Assembly (NCBI GenBank): GCA_022829145.1
Contig: CM040762.1
Coordinates: 24,050,436 to 24,114,435, forward strand
Source of the DNA: Albula goreensis
Taxonomy: Eukaryota > Chordata > Actinopteri > Albuliformes > Albulidae
DNA length: 64,000 nucleotides
Direction of reading: 5' to 3'
In this document: piece by piece, positions 37,100 through 48,320 of the stretch
How positions within the stretch are numbered: the stretch's first letter is position 1
Layout: every line of letters starts with the position of its first letter
Made by a program: the position numbers and the translations under genes
Notes under the pieces: generated by a model
The model's input: only the letters and a program-made list of their open reading frames with translations
Told to the model about the DNA's origin: nothing
Database searches by the model: none

Positions 37100-37440
37100 A
37101 AAAATGACAGGCACGAATTTGCAGGGTAATGCAGAAGTCTTACAGCCCACACAAAGCGGGACTATTTCAGAGAAAACCACAGGGCTCCGATTCTTCTCAG
37201 ATGAATTGTGACGGGTGATGAAGTCGATGACATATTGCTCCCTGAGAACGCTGATTTTGTTACTTTTATTGACTCTTTTCTGTAAATGATGAATCACTGG
37301 TGGGGACTGTGGTGTCTCCAGCCTGTTCATGGAAAATGTATTTAGCATCAGTGCTTTTGTGGAAAATGCATGAGCGAGGGGTCTAAACTCACGTCCGATT
37401 AATGGATTGGACAAATTAAGACTTGGAATTAAATATGTCA
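37100..37440. promoter_or_regulatory. candidate noncoding regulatory block
   Basis: Balanced, non-repetitive DNA with GATGAATTGTGACGGGTGATG, TGTAAATGATGAATCACTGG and GATTAATGGATTGGAC motifs. A minus-strand open frame of 142 codons (37013-37441) runs through it but has no recognisable domain. I favour noncoding constraint, at low certainty. Confidence 0.3.
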
Positions 37441-37739
37441 CACCTGGTTGTGATAATCACCTCTACATATTAGTGTAAATAATCATAAAAGGATTTTTTT
37501 TTTTTTTTTTGCCTTGAAAAGAGACACGCAACATTGGATCTAACAGTGAGCTTGGCAAGTCTTGGTAAAAAACAGGGTCATTACTATTCATGAAAACAAA
37601 TTTAAATCCTCCTTTGTCATTTCTAGCATTATCTTATGGACCGAAAGACACTGAAGCAAACAACACTGTCTCATAATTAAGCATAATAAATAACGAATGA
37701 ATTCTGAGTGTGGCTTAAGTTGCTTTTTTACTAAACATT

Positions 37740-38060
37740 AATTGTTTTCATGTAATTAGCAGTGCCTGTTCAAAGTGTAGATAAGGCTAATTGGACAGTT
37801 GAGAAGCTTGTGAATGCACTGTTTAGAGTATGTTTTATTTTTCTTCCCGAAAAACGTGAACTGAATTGATATTTAATATTCAATGCTCTGCCGCCAGGAG
37901 TTTGCCGTGACCTTGCACCGTGAATGTTTGCAGGAGATATCATGTCATTTCCCTCTCTCATGATTCCGTTGCAGTACTGCAGACGAGACTTGCATTCTGC
38001 GTTCTGAGATCAGAATGATACTACAACGCCTGCATCTTAACGTGAAAGAGGACTTGAAAA
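37740..38060. promoter_or_regulatory. candidate noncoding regulatory block
   Basis: Contains CATGTAATTAGCAGTGCC, AAGGCTAATTGGACAG, TTGATATTTAATATTCAATG and GATATCATGTCATTTCC within non-repetitive sequence. Homeodomain-type TAATTA/TAATTG words cluster at the left. Confidence 0.35.
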
Positions 38061-40007
38061 TATCTGGCTGAAATGTGTCTGTGTTGTGCTGTGCCTCCTT
38101 GGTTTAAAAGGTTGCAGGGCTTAATCTAACCCCACTGCATATCTCTTCAGGACAGCCGATAAGATTCCGAAACCTTGATTAGCAGAACACGGCAAAGATT
38201 ATAGAGTTTATAGAAAAGAATGTTTCACCACAATAACTAGTGACCTTGTCTCTGGCAAGAATGAAAGATTTATCATTTCCATAAATGATTAGGACTCACA
38301 AAGCCCTAAATCCTTAATGCGGTGAAAAAAATTAGCATGCCTGCAAAAATTACACAATGTCATACTGGGATATTCTCCTCAGACAACAAAGCAGAGAGGA
38401 AATTGACAAAAATATAGATTACTGCTACTAAAGCTGCTATATGAAGCAATTAGATGTATGTAAAGATTTTAGTCATTTTCACATCAGGACTGACAGGACA
38501 GTTTGACAACCCTGCACATTTTTGGTCCCTAAATTATCAAATAATATTGCTGTTTACCGATTCCTGAGCTAATTAATTTCAATACAGGATAAAGAATCTG
38601 TATTTTACATTTGATGGTCACTTGTCAGTGGAGCCAAATCTAGTGATGTAATTATGAATATGTAATGTGCATGTAATAAGACCTATATGAACAAATTTCA
38701 ATCTTTGAATCAAATTCTAAGTTGTAAATATTGGGAATTTGAACATCAAAACTGCCTTGTGTGCATGTAGAAACAGGTGTTCGAATTGATATGCATATTT
38801 TGGTATCATGAGGATATCCGTTAAAACGGTATAACGTTAAAATGGTATTAGCCATTTAGGTTAAGTTTGTCAATTAAATTGATAAAAGAATATCCGTTTC
38901 TCTAGGATGAAGGCTGTAGGGTTGGAACTGTTACGATTTTTCTGTCGTTACCATCGTTTTTCATTCTCACTACGTTAATTCATAATAAATCGACTGCGGT
39001 TGATAGAGCGTAAATGAAATCGTGCAAATGCTGGTGGATTAAAATCCACAACCAGTTCAAAGCTTGGTTCAGAACTTATTACGTCTGTGAGTCATCTACT
39101 CTCAAAGTGATTTTCATGACTGTGGGTGGTGGTGGGAAGAGACTTGAACATAAGATATGCCAATTTCGCAGACTTCAGTACACTATTTATCATTCACGCA
39201 AGGACACTGCTCTGAGTTCATGCACTAGAGCGAATAAGGACAGCCTGAAAAATGCCGCGACCTTGTGCTGTGTCTGAATATTGCTAATATGTATTTATTG
39301 GAGAGATGGGTAAAAATCAAGGAGTCGAGTAGAGAAACTGCGAAGAATGTCACAGTATCTTTGCGAGAGTACAACTATGGAGGCGTGTTGAAAAGGGTTT
39401 CATGGTTTAATAACACCTTTATATTTCAAAATATTTATGGACGTGTTACTATGTTTTTCTTTTAGAGTCAGTGAGCAAATAAGAGGTATACAACTTGCTC
39501 TTGCAGAATACCGTAGTAAATATAAACAGATAATATTATTGCTACGATCGATATGTAAGCGCCTGCAACCTGTGTGTTGCTCGCTCTCCTTTTGAATGCA
39601 CCACAGAGCACAGTTAGAGAGGCCAAAAGATCACTCAGAGGTATTGATGAAGTCAATCATCTCAGCTTCTGTTTCACAGACTGAAGCAAGGATATTAATA
39701 TCCCCGGGGGACAATTTAACCCAACAGTTTTGATGCAGATATGTCACTGCAACAGCGAAATTGTGCAGCGGCAAGGGCCGCCTCTGACTCTGTTTCCAGC
39801 CAATGGCTCCCTAGCTCCCCCACTTAGCCATAGTTTCACTTGTAGCGAAGCTAGTATCGTTAGCTTTGGATTGTTGTTGATATTACTTATGGTTTTTCGA
39901 TTTTGTTTCTTCAACAGATTATCCACAGGGTTTAGTCCATGCTGACCCTTCTGACATTTGAGACTTTTACCCCCTCTAGCACTTTAACAACTTTTTCCCA
40001 AAAACAA
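38061..40007. other. intergenic, nothing recognised
   Basis: A+T-rich with no recognised gene. Some patches (38100-38330) have the look of noncoding constraint but are not called. Confidence 0.45.
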
Positions 40008-40059
40008 TGCACTTTGTGTTGTAAGTCGCTCTGGATAAGAGAGTATGCTTAATGTAATG
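40008..40059 (+). repeat. fish SINE-type tail motif
   Basis: Reads TGCACTTTGTGTTGTAAGTC and then GCTCTGGATAAGAGAGTATG ending in AATGTAATG. This is the widespread fish tail with about two changes. The upstream sequence shows no tRNA-like head. Confidence 0.7.
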
Positions 40060-41889
40060 GGTTCTGGAGAGGCCACGGGTGAAATTTTGTGAGATATCTC
40101 TATCCCCTTTCTCAATTCCAAGGGCTGCAGTTTTACACACTGGGGAAGGCAAGGCAAAAGGGAAGGTTAAGATGCGTCACAGCCCTGAATTAATGTGGAT
40201 AAACTAGTTCACGAACCCCATTAGAGTGGATCTACACTAAGCTGTCAATCATTGACTTGTTTAAACCAATCATAGATGTTTGTCTCTCCGTAGTCAGTAC
40301 AGTCATTGGTCCAAATGATTGAATGATACTATGTGGCAGTTCTTCCCATTTCTGGTTCAATGAAACCAGAACTTGAGAAACATCTCCCCTTCATTTTATT
40401 TAATGAAATCGAAAAAGGCATCACTCACCATGTTGGACTTCAGCTGAGAACAGATTCTGCAGAATATTTTTGAAGGTTGCCCAGTCATTCTCAGTCTAAT
40501 CTTCGCGTTAAATGCCGATTTAATGATCCTGGAAAACAAACTCGGGCAGAAAGCAGCCCTTCCTTCCATTATACCATCTATTATATTACATCACTTTGAA
40601 TATGGATACAGTTCAGTAATACCTTTGGAAGTCAGTCCTCTTCACTTTTTCCACAATTGCTGCAAATAATAGTAAAATCGACTCGTGCTATTACAGAATA
40701 AATAATACTTCCTCTTTACAAGATTATTCTTTCGATGATTGACACTGAAGGCCTTCAAATGTTCGAAAGAAAAATGGGTTACTGATGGCTCTTTTGGTAG
40801 ATTATGTCGTTATTACAACAATCCATTTGTTCAGGTTCAAATAGAGATCAGATTTTTTAAACAAATTCGCAACCACTTAATTGCTCCACCTACCTTTTAG
40901 TTATCCAATGCCGATTCTTTGCGTTGGGAAATGTATAAAAATTTCAGAAAATCAGACAGGGGAACTACTGTATCACACCCAAAACCAGCAGACAGTGAGA
41001 TTTTCCAGGTCTGCAGTGACACCCACAATATAGTGCATAGACATTTAGTCTTAGCCCCTGACAGACAGACATCCTCGGATGTACAAATCAAAATCCCTGT
41101 TTCGACTTCTCTGTGGTCACATCGACAGTGTCAGACAGAAAGACTCGAATAAGGAATTCCAAAATCGTTAAACAAGACAACGGGCAAGATGAGGAGAAAT
41201 CAGACCTGTCTCCAAACTGCCAAATCCGATTTGACAGCCCACACCCGATGATATGACTCAAAACTCGTGTCATGTAATGGCCAAGCTGCAGACTCATAAC
41301 ACCCACTGTTGGCAAAACACCTGTGCCACATCCATTTTTTTACAAGGAAGTTGACCCGAATGATATATATGTACCAAAGACGGACCTATCAGTAGCCTGG
41401 TTCATTTGAAAATGTGTCGCTTTGTCTACAGCAAAGTCACAGTTAGCCGAACACTTTAGCATAATTCGTACATTTAAGCCACGTCTTTATATGCACAATG
41501 CAGTAAATCGTCAAAACAAATTCCCACTATCATCTGATGGATACAGTAAACTGGCGAATCGCAGCTTGAACACCAAAGCCCCAGTTTGGACCACCAGTCA
41601 ATCACTTCCTGAGTCTAGTGCACTCCAAACTACATGCTCCTGCCCCTCTTCCAACGCACCCCATTATGCACATAAAGTGAGACCCAAAACAAACAAACAA
41701 ACTCCACACACACACATATATAGGTGATTGAATACAGCGATCAGAGCAAAGGGTAAAGTTAGTACTTTGAAGTATCTGAAACATAACGATATTCAACAAA
41801 AACTTCTTGGTATTATGGACTCTGAAGAATAACAATAGCGCACAGGTTGTGATCCCTCTTAATTTTTCAAGACATCTACCAAATGCTTG
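40060..41889. other. intergenic, nothing recognised
   Basis: No gene recognised. A short ACACACACATATATA tract lies near 41705. Frames at 41422-41727 and 41602-42033 have no known domain. Confidence 0.5.
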
Positions 41890-42670
41890 AATCATTTTTT
41901 TTAGGTGTATGAGGGTGAGCGGTTTTTTAAATTGCCTTGACCATCTGGCCAGGTAAAAGGTGGTTTCGAGGCACGCGCAATACGCCTGTAACACCGCAGA
42001 CCTCGATAGGAGGTGACTGTGAGGGAAAAACACATCTTTTTTTGATCATGAGAGCTGGGCAGGAACACCTTTGATCAAGCCGTTCGGCCCGCATCAAACG
42101 CTCCTCGAGAGCCTTTGTTTGATTCCGCTCAGACTTTAGAGCTGTTGGTTTCCCACCTTCGCCTGCTTTAAGCTCGTACACTCCACGAATTCCTCCCTCC
42201 GTCTTCTCTTTGGTAATAATGGCGCGCGGCTTACCTGCCTCCCCCTGACGAGAATAGCGCCTCGGCCTGGGGAAATATCCGCCGCCCTTCAGCTGTGCTT
42301 CACCGTTCTAGGGGACTGGCCACAAGTGTCCACAATAATCCTTTAATTAGGCGATGATGGAGTATTTATTCAGTATGCAAAGCTGTAAATCTCTGCAGCG
42401 GCATGGGCGCCGGTGCTAATGATCTCAGCAAGTGGCAGCAATCCTTTGCGGTGCCCCGGCGAAGGCCTATTAATCTTCTGGGTGAGCCAGTGGATGAATA
42501 ACCCAGAACCGGGAGCGCTGGGAAATCTGGCACTAATTACGCTGAGGGCAGCGTACCTAAAGCATATGGGCAGCTGACGGGGCCGGTCACCCGGGTCCAA
42601 GGGCCTTCTGCGGGCCGAGAGGCACACGGCGACACGCAGGTGGCAGTCCTCGCCGTTAGTCCCCCTGCAG
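41890..42670. promoter_or_regulatory. strong candidate noncoding regulatory block (780 bp)
   Basis: The longest stretch of non-repetitive, G+C-balanced, CpG-retaining DNA in the desert. It holds CCTTTGATCAAG (TCF/LEF-type) at 42068-42079 and GCCTTTGTTTGATT at 42111-42124, TTTAATTAGGCGATGATGG at 42342-42360, CAGTATGCAAAG near 42371, GTGCTAATGATCTCAGC near 42412 and GGCACTAATTACGCTGAGG near 42529. Short frames on the minus strand have no domain. Texture and motif clustering suggest a developmental enhancer of the neighbouring locus, but this is inference. Confidence 0.45.
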
Positions 42671-43659
42671 GGTCCTGGAAGTCGAAAAAACTTACGTCAC
42701 TTTCTCCTCAGCCAAGGACAGACACGATGTGGCACTCCAGGTACAGCCTACAGTGGAAGGAGAGCGAAAAATAAATCAGTCCACCAGAGAATTTATAGAG
42801 GGGTCATGTGATCTGTTGCGTCCATGTGTTTTTCGAGGTATTACGCATTTTCGTTTTTGCTCAGTGTCATAGTATGGCAGTCCTGAAGTTCAATCAATAG
42901 CTGATGTCCAGTCCTTTTATTCTGCAGGTACTACCGGAGGCCTTGTTTCATCCCTGTAAAACAAATTTGTATCTCATAACACTAACACTCTTACTGTTTC
43001 TACTATTTGGATTAGAGAATTCAACACCTTAGGTGTTACTTTAGACTGGGGTTCAATGTGACACGATATTTTAAAGTGGAGTATAGATTCTGCATCACCC
43101 CATAACACATATTTCAAATGAAAATATCGGACACATATCTTTGTACAATTTTTTTCCATCAGGAGTAGTTGGTACGTACCTACATATGTGGCGGAACTAT
43201 GTGGTATCAACACTTAATGATTTTCTAGGTGTGCAGATTCCTATGTGGCCTGGTTTGTTGGTGCTTGGGAATGATTCAGATCGTGTGCTCAGTAGACCAA
43301 AAAGACATGCTTTAGTGGCGGGACTGGCTGCAGAGAAAAAAGCTGTCCTATAGGGTTGGGTAGAACCCGGGATTTCATTGGCATATGCTTGGTCACTATT
43401 ATTTAGATATATGCATTCTGGAAAAAATCTTTTACAAACATGTTCTTTGTTATGACATTGCCATAATTTCTCTGCTTTGCAGTGATCATATGCTGTAATT
43501 ATGTGTTATTTATTTTGTATATCGCATCATTGTCTTTTTTGATGTGACGATCCCACCCAAGCTAATGTACTCACATGAAAATATGGAAAATGTGAATAAA
43601 AAGATGTTAACAAAAACAAAAACCAACAGCTTATGTCATAGTGAATAATTTACATCCAG
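42671..43659. other. intergenic, nothing recognised
   Basis: Mixed to A+T-rich, with no recognised gene or repeat. Confidence 0.5.
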
Positions 43660-43970
43660 TGAAACAAAGACAGACTATTCCGAGAGACCTACTTGATATG
43701 ACAATGACATCTGATGAGCTTGTCGGCGAGGATTATAATTGAGTAGGGCCGTGATTGTTTTTTGTGATTACTAAACAGGAACTCTTTAGCATCTCACCAG
43801 GGCAGTTTTTTGAGCTGGGTCTGATTCATCGTAGGCACTGCGGCGACTCCTCTGGAGAGTCGTATCCCTGACCACCGCGTGACCTCTGGAATGCAGCTCA
43901 CGCTCGGAGTTCGCCCCGAGCAAGCTCACCTGCTAACCCGTGTTGTTGCCTCACTAACAGCTCACTTGGA
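43660..43970. promoter_or_regulatory. candidate noncoding regulatory block
   Basis: Balanced DNA with GAGGATTATAATTGAGTAGG, TTTTTTGTGATTACTAAACAG and a CpG-containing right half. No frame or repeat. Confidence 0.3.
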
Positions 43971-44029
43971 AAAAAAATAAATAAATAAACCCCTACACTG
44001 GTGTAATTTGTCCCCGTGTTTCATGCATT

Positions 44030-44118
44030 GCCTTTTCAGAATGGAAGTGAGTTTCGACATGTTAATTAAGTGAAAGCAATTAAGCGAATTGAATTAGTAT
44101 GCAAATGCAAAATCATGT
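44030..44118. promoter_or_regulatory. dense homeodomain/POU motif cluster
   Basis: Within about 50 bp lie TTAATTAA (44062-44069), CAATTAAG (44078-44085), a GAATTGAATTAG stretch and a perfect octamer ATGCAAAT (44099-44106) followed by a second ATGCAAAA. Such packing is typical of neural enhancers and unusual for background. Function is inferred. Confidence 0.4.
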
Positions 44119-44602
44119 GTGGCTTGGTGTGACCGGGGAACTAAGCACTATGGCAAACAAATAAAGAAGACATAGTTTTATGCCTGTGCTAAACGTGAGA
44201 TAGTTCCAGAACTGTGTGAATAATGTACTTTGTGGCCACATGAGACTAGGACTTTTTTTATGTGGTTATGTATGACTATGAATATGTACGAACGAGTGTG
44301 TCACTTTTGAGGAAAAAAAATTGGTTTCAAGTTTTTATTAAAGTTCACTCATTTTTTAGAAACACCTAATCACAGCAATGAATGAGACTGTTGCGGCAGA
44401 ATACGTTTGGCATGAAAGCTGTCCGAGATAAAGAGAATGGGTGCACAACAATAAATGACATGACAGCAGGCGTCTCTGTCAGCAGCTGTACATCTCCCAG
44501 ACACAGTGGCGGGAAAATGTACCCTTTGCACATTGGCATTCCGGCACAAAATGGCTGCCTAACCAACACAAGGTTAGCGGTTGACGTGAGCTCCCCCCTT
44601 CA

Positions 44603-44660
44603 CTGTGAAGTGCTTTGGGTTCAAGATAAAGCACTACATAAAGGTAACCTATTATTAACA
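44603..44660 (+). repeat. fish repeat tail (CTTTGGGT..AAAGC.CTA.ATAAA type)
   Basis: GTGAAGTGCTTTGGGTTCAA followed by GATAAAGCACTACATAAAGG and an ATTATTAA run matches the common fish repeat 3' end, which normally continues into ATT repeats. Upstream parts are not recognised. Confidence 0.6.
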
Positions 44661-45589
44661 GCAGTGTTGTTATTGTTGTTGTTACTATGCAGTCTGTACA
44701 TCTTGTACAAGTAACACGGCTGCTTTTCTATCCCTTATCAGTATGAAAGAGGGATGACAGGTTAACTTCTCCTGTCTGTGCCACACTCTTCCCTCCAAGG
44801 CCACTCCCCCTCTGTCTCCCTCTCTCGGCCTCCAACCCTATAAACTTCAGGAGAAGGTTTTATAGATTTTTTACTGTTTGCATCAACATTAGACCAGCTT
44901 CACGGCGGTTCAGCCATTGAAGAAGAGAAGTCAATAAAAGCATGCCTGGACTTCCTCTCTCACCAGTGTTCTCCTTCATAAAAGCATACCAGGATAATTG
45001 TAACACTATCAACTCAAGCAACACAGTAAAGCACCAGTGGCAGTAAAAATAAATTATATGTAATCATATAATTAAATTCTTATCTTGACAATACCCTTCC
45101 ACTCATTACATACCCTAGAAAAGAACAAAAAACATACGCATAATGGCCAGATCCCTGGTTAGCATCCATGCATTCATTATCACTAACTTACGACACTGCA
45201 GGTCTTGGTGAGAACGATTGTGTGTTGAATGGAACTGGTGCTGGTCTGGGAAAACAGACAAAATTTCATCAGGTGGCAGACCTACTAGGGTTTGGAACAA
45301 ATGGAAATTGCAAAGCAACCAGAGATTGCCACGTGCAGAGGTTGCTGAGAAAAGATCTTGTATGGTTAAGTAGGGTCTCTGGGAATAAAGAAAAAAAAAA
45401 TCAGCTTCGAGTATTTCTAGCTCAAAAGCTGGATACAAAAATTGCTGTCTTGAATTTTTCATTTTTTTTTGGTCTCTAGGGCTGCTGTGCATTTCCAAGC
45501 ACAGTGAATACAACCCTGATCAGTCGAATTGTTGGCCAACTGCTGCATTTGTAAACACCAGACAAATTGATTTAATTGCATTCACACAC
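44661..45589. other. intergenic, nothing recognised
   Basis: No gene recognised. Opposed frames at 45115-45513 and 45168-45479 are unassigned and probably chance. Confidence 0.45.
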
Positions 45590-45860
45590 AATCACACTGG
45601 GACCTACTGGGTCAGCATGTAAATGATACAAACCCCCGAGGAGTTTTAAGAGGGGACCCACTGAATTACTCGGCTATTAATCACATTTCATCAGCTAATT
45701 AAATCATAGAAACACTGCCTAATCAACACAGACCTAGGCAGCGCTATTGATTCGATATCAGGCTTGTATCTATAATTTTGCTTGAGCCTAACAGCGAACC
45801 GTTAATGTTTTGCGCTGTGTGAGATCGATAAAGCCGCCCTGCAGTTTGTCTCACGTAGAC
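45590..45860. promoter_or_regulatory. candidate noncoding regulatory block
   Basis: Non-repetitive DNA with TCATCAGCTAATTAAATCAT (45689-45708), CGGCTATTAATCACATTTC, GCGCTATTGATTCGATATC and GATCGATAAAGCCGCC. Homeodomain cores and palindromic GATC/ATCGAT words recur. It looks like conserved noncoding DNA. Confidence 0.4.
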
Positions 45861-47999
45861 ATTGTGTTGGTGAGAATATGTCTATAAGTTGCTTCACACC
45901 TAATATTGGACTTCTTCATTGAATTCATTGTTATTTATTGGATTGCAGAAGTCCGCAGCCCGAGTCACAAGGGAGTCAAACAAACAAACCATCCTGAATT
46001 GTTTCTTAATAAAGTTTGAGTGTAAAATCCTCCTCAACTTTAGCATTTTACCTCCAATGGACAAGACAGCTTTCTAATTGTCTGTCAGCAGAAATTACAT
46101 TAGAATTGATTTGGTATGTGTTAGCAGAATGCTAAACCAGCTGCTGTTTATACCGCTATACCTATACCTAAGGGATATGTAACTGACGGTGTTATGGAAC
46201 TACCGATCAACCAAACAGAGTGAAAGTGGAGACATAGCGTCTAGTGATACCTTCGAGACTTAAACTCAGATGCAAATGATAATATTCTATCATGCTTGAT
46301 TAAAAATACACAATCAAAACAATGGGCTCTATTGGACAATGAACTACAAGACAAAGGCAAACTCAGAATCGACCTGGTCCACTACCATTACATACAATAA
46401 CAAAAGGCATTAACAGCAAAACAAGAATATGAATGTATGAATCACAGAGTGGGCGAATGAATTAAATGAAAGTTACTGGAGCGAATTGTCGATCTCTCTT
46501 GAGGAATCACCCACAACAGCGACCAAAAACCAAAAAGGAAAGTTCACTCTGGGCTTATTTTTACTCATACAAGACAAGCCTGTGGAAACACAAGATAATC
46601 GTTTTGAGAATCTGTTGTTTCTGTGCATTGCAAAGACACAAAATGTTTAGGAATGAGAGTTCACTGAAGAACAGGCAGTACTGCAAACTGACAGTACAGC
46701 TGGTGTGTTGAGGGTTACACTTGTCATCACGAGGCTTTGGGTTTTCAGACATTTTACATGCCATTAAACTACCTGTGTCAGTATTGCTGCCGTTTAGCCT
46801 GTTTTGTTTTTGTTTTCGGTGTTGTTCTTGTGCTTGTCTTTTCTTTTTCCCATTTCCCCTGTTACCTGATTATGTGATCTATTCTATCTGTTACCCCCCA
46901 TTAGCTCTTGTATTGATACCCCTCCTGTGTTTCCTGCTGTGTCTTACTGTTTTTTTTGTTTTTTTTTTTTTTTGTCTGCCTGTTTTTGACTGCTTTTGTT
47001 ATCATATCTTGGTTTGACCCTCAGCTGGGGAGATAAAAAGTCATAAAGATTGCCGATAATTGTGACCACCATCTTTTTGTTTTTAAATGTCTTTCCTAAA
47101 TTTATATAAATTGTTTTTTACACAAATGCATACAATATAATTTACATTTTTTTCAACATTTTTTAATAGTCTTTTTGGCTCATCGTTACCAAGGATACCA
47201 ATAATAGTGGACTCGACACATAGATTCCATAGAACCAGCAAGCCGTGATTACTAAACAGACCATTGGGAAGATTTAATAAAGTAATAAAGAATTAACTTT
47301 ATTACTGCTCAGTTTATAAGGTTATATGTGGCAAATAATTTGAAAAGTAGGCAGAATTAGGTATTCAAATGTTCATTAAATATTTTTACTCATAATTTTT
47401 AAAATTAAACAGTATTGTACAACTGAATCTTATTATATTTGGTCTTTCATGACAGTGATCAGTGGTAGTTTTGTGGGAAATACACTGTATCAGTTTGAGG
47501 CAGTAAAAAATCGTTTTTAAAATGATTTTGAAGGGATTTCATGTGGCTTGTTTTCTGACTCCACTCTGCTGCAATCTCGTCTGACTAAAAGGATCTTTCT
47601 GCCACCAATTGCCACGATACTGCTCCTCAGCATGAGTACAGCATTGTACTGGTAGCTAAGGCTATTGCACCTCCCATGAGATGGGGGGATGGGTCTGGAG
47701 AGGAAACTCAGAGGAAAACGGTAGCAATAGGGGATTGTAAACCGACCTAGGCACAGATATATGGTAACTGTGAGTGCCCATGTAGCCAAAACTGGACCAC
47801 TGAAATTAGCACAACTTAATTTAAACAGACATGTGCATCCTACACATACATACATTTTTCCGGCACATATAGACCGTAATGCTATAGAAACTTAATCAAA
47901 CACGTTAATCTATGATCTATATTAGCACATGCTGTGAAGGGGACACCCTTGGTTTGGTTCCGGCCTTTATCGCCACAAATCCCCAACAACTGCATAAAA
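45861..47999. other. intergenic, nothing recognised
   Basis: A+T-rich with long T-runs at 46940-46973. No gene recognised. A minus-strand frame at 47517-47855 has no known domain. Confidence 0.5.
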
Positions 48000-48320
48000 T
48001 CCAAGTGAAATCCGTCAGCAAGACCTAGTATTCGAGCAATCGCACTGATGCCAGCCGGTTTAGCATATCATTCATCTGTCCTTCTACGCCTTGTCAGTGC
48101 AAAGGTCAATACACTACTCATTATTCAACATTAAACGATTTAATCAATTTCTGACGAACCATGACCCATATGACTGTAATCATGTCCCTCGCTGATAAAC
48201 ATGAAGCAAAATATAATTCATATTGTCAGAATTTCTTGTCACCTATTAGCGATGACCTTATTAAATTAACCTCGTTCTCCCTATTCAAGACCTTGAGGTA
48301 AAGCGTCACATTGTCTTGTC
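48000..48320. promoter_or_regulatory. candidate noncoding regulatory block
   Basis: Balanced DNA with CAATCGCACTGATGCCAGCC, CATTAAACGATTTAATCAAT, ATGACTGTAATCATGTCCC and CTATTAGCGATGACC. The second is an imperfect palindrome. No frame or repeat. Confidence 0.35.

Noticed and set aside
37013-37441. 142-codon minus-strand open frame
   Set aside because: No domain, no homologue I recognise, and it lies in a block with enhancer-like motifs. The length is possible by chance in this composition.
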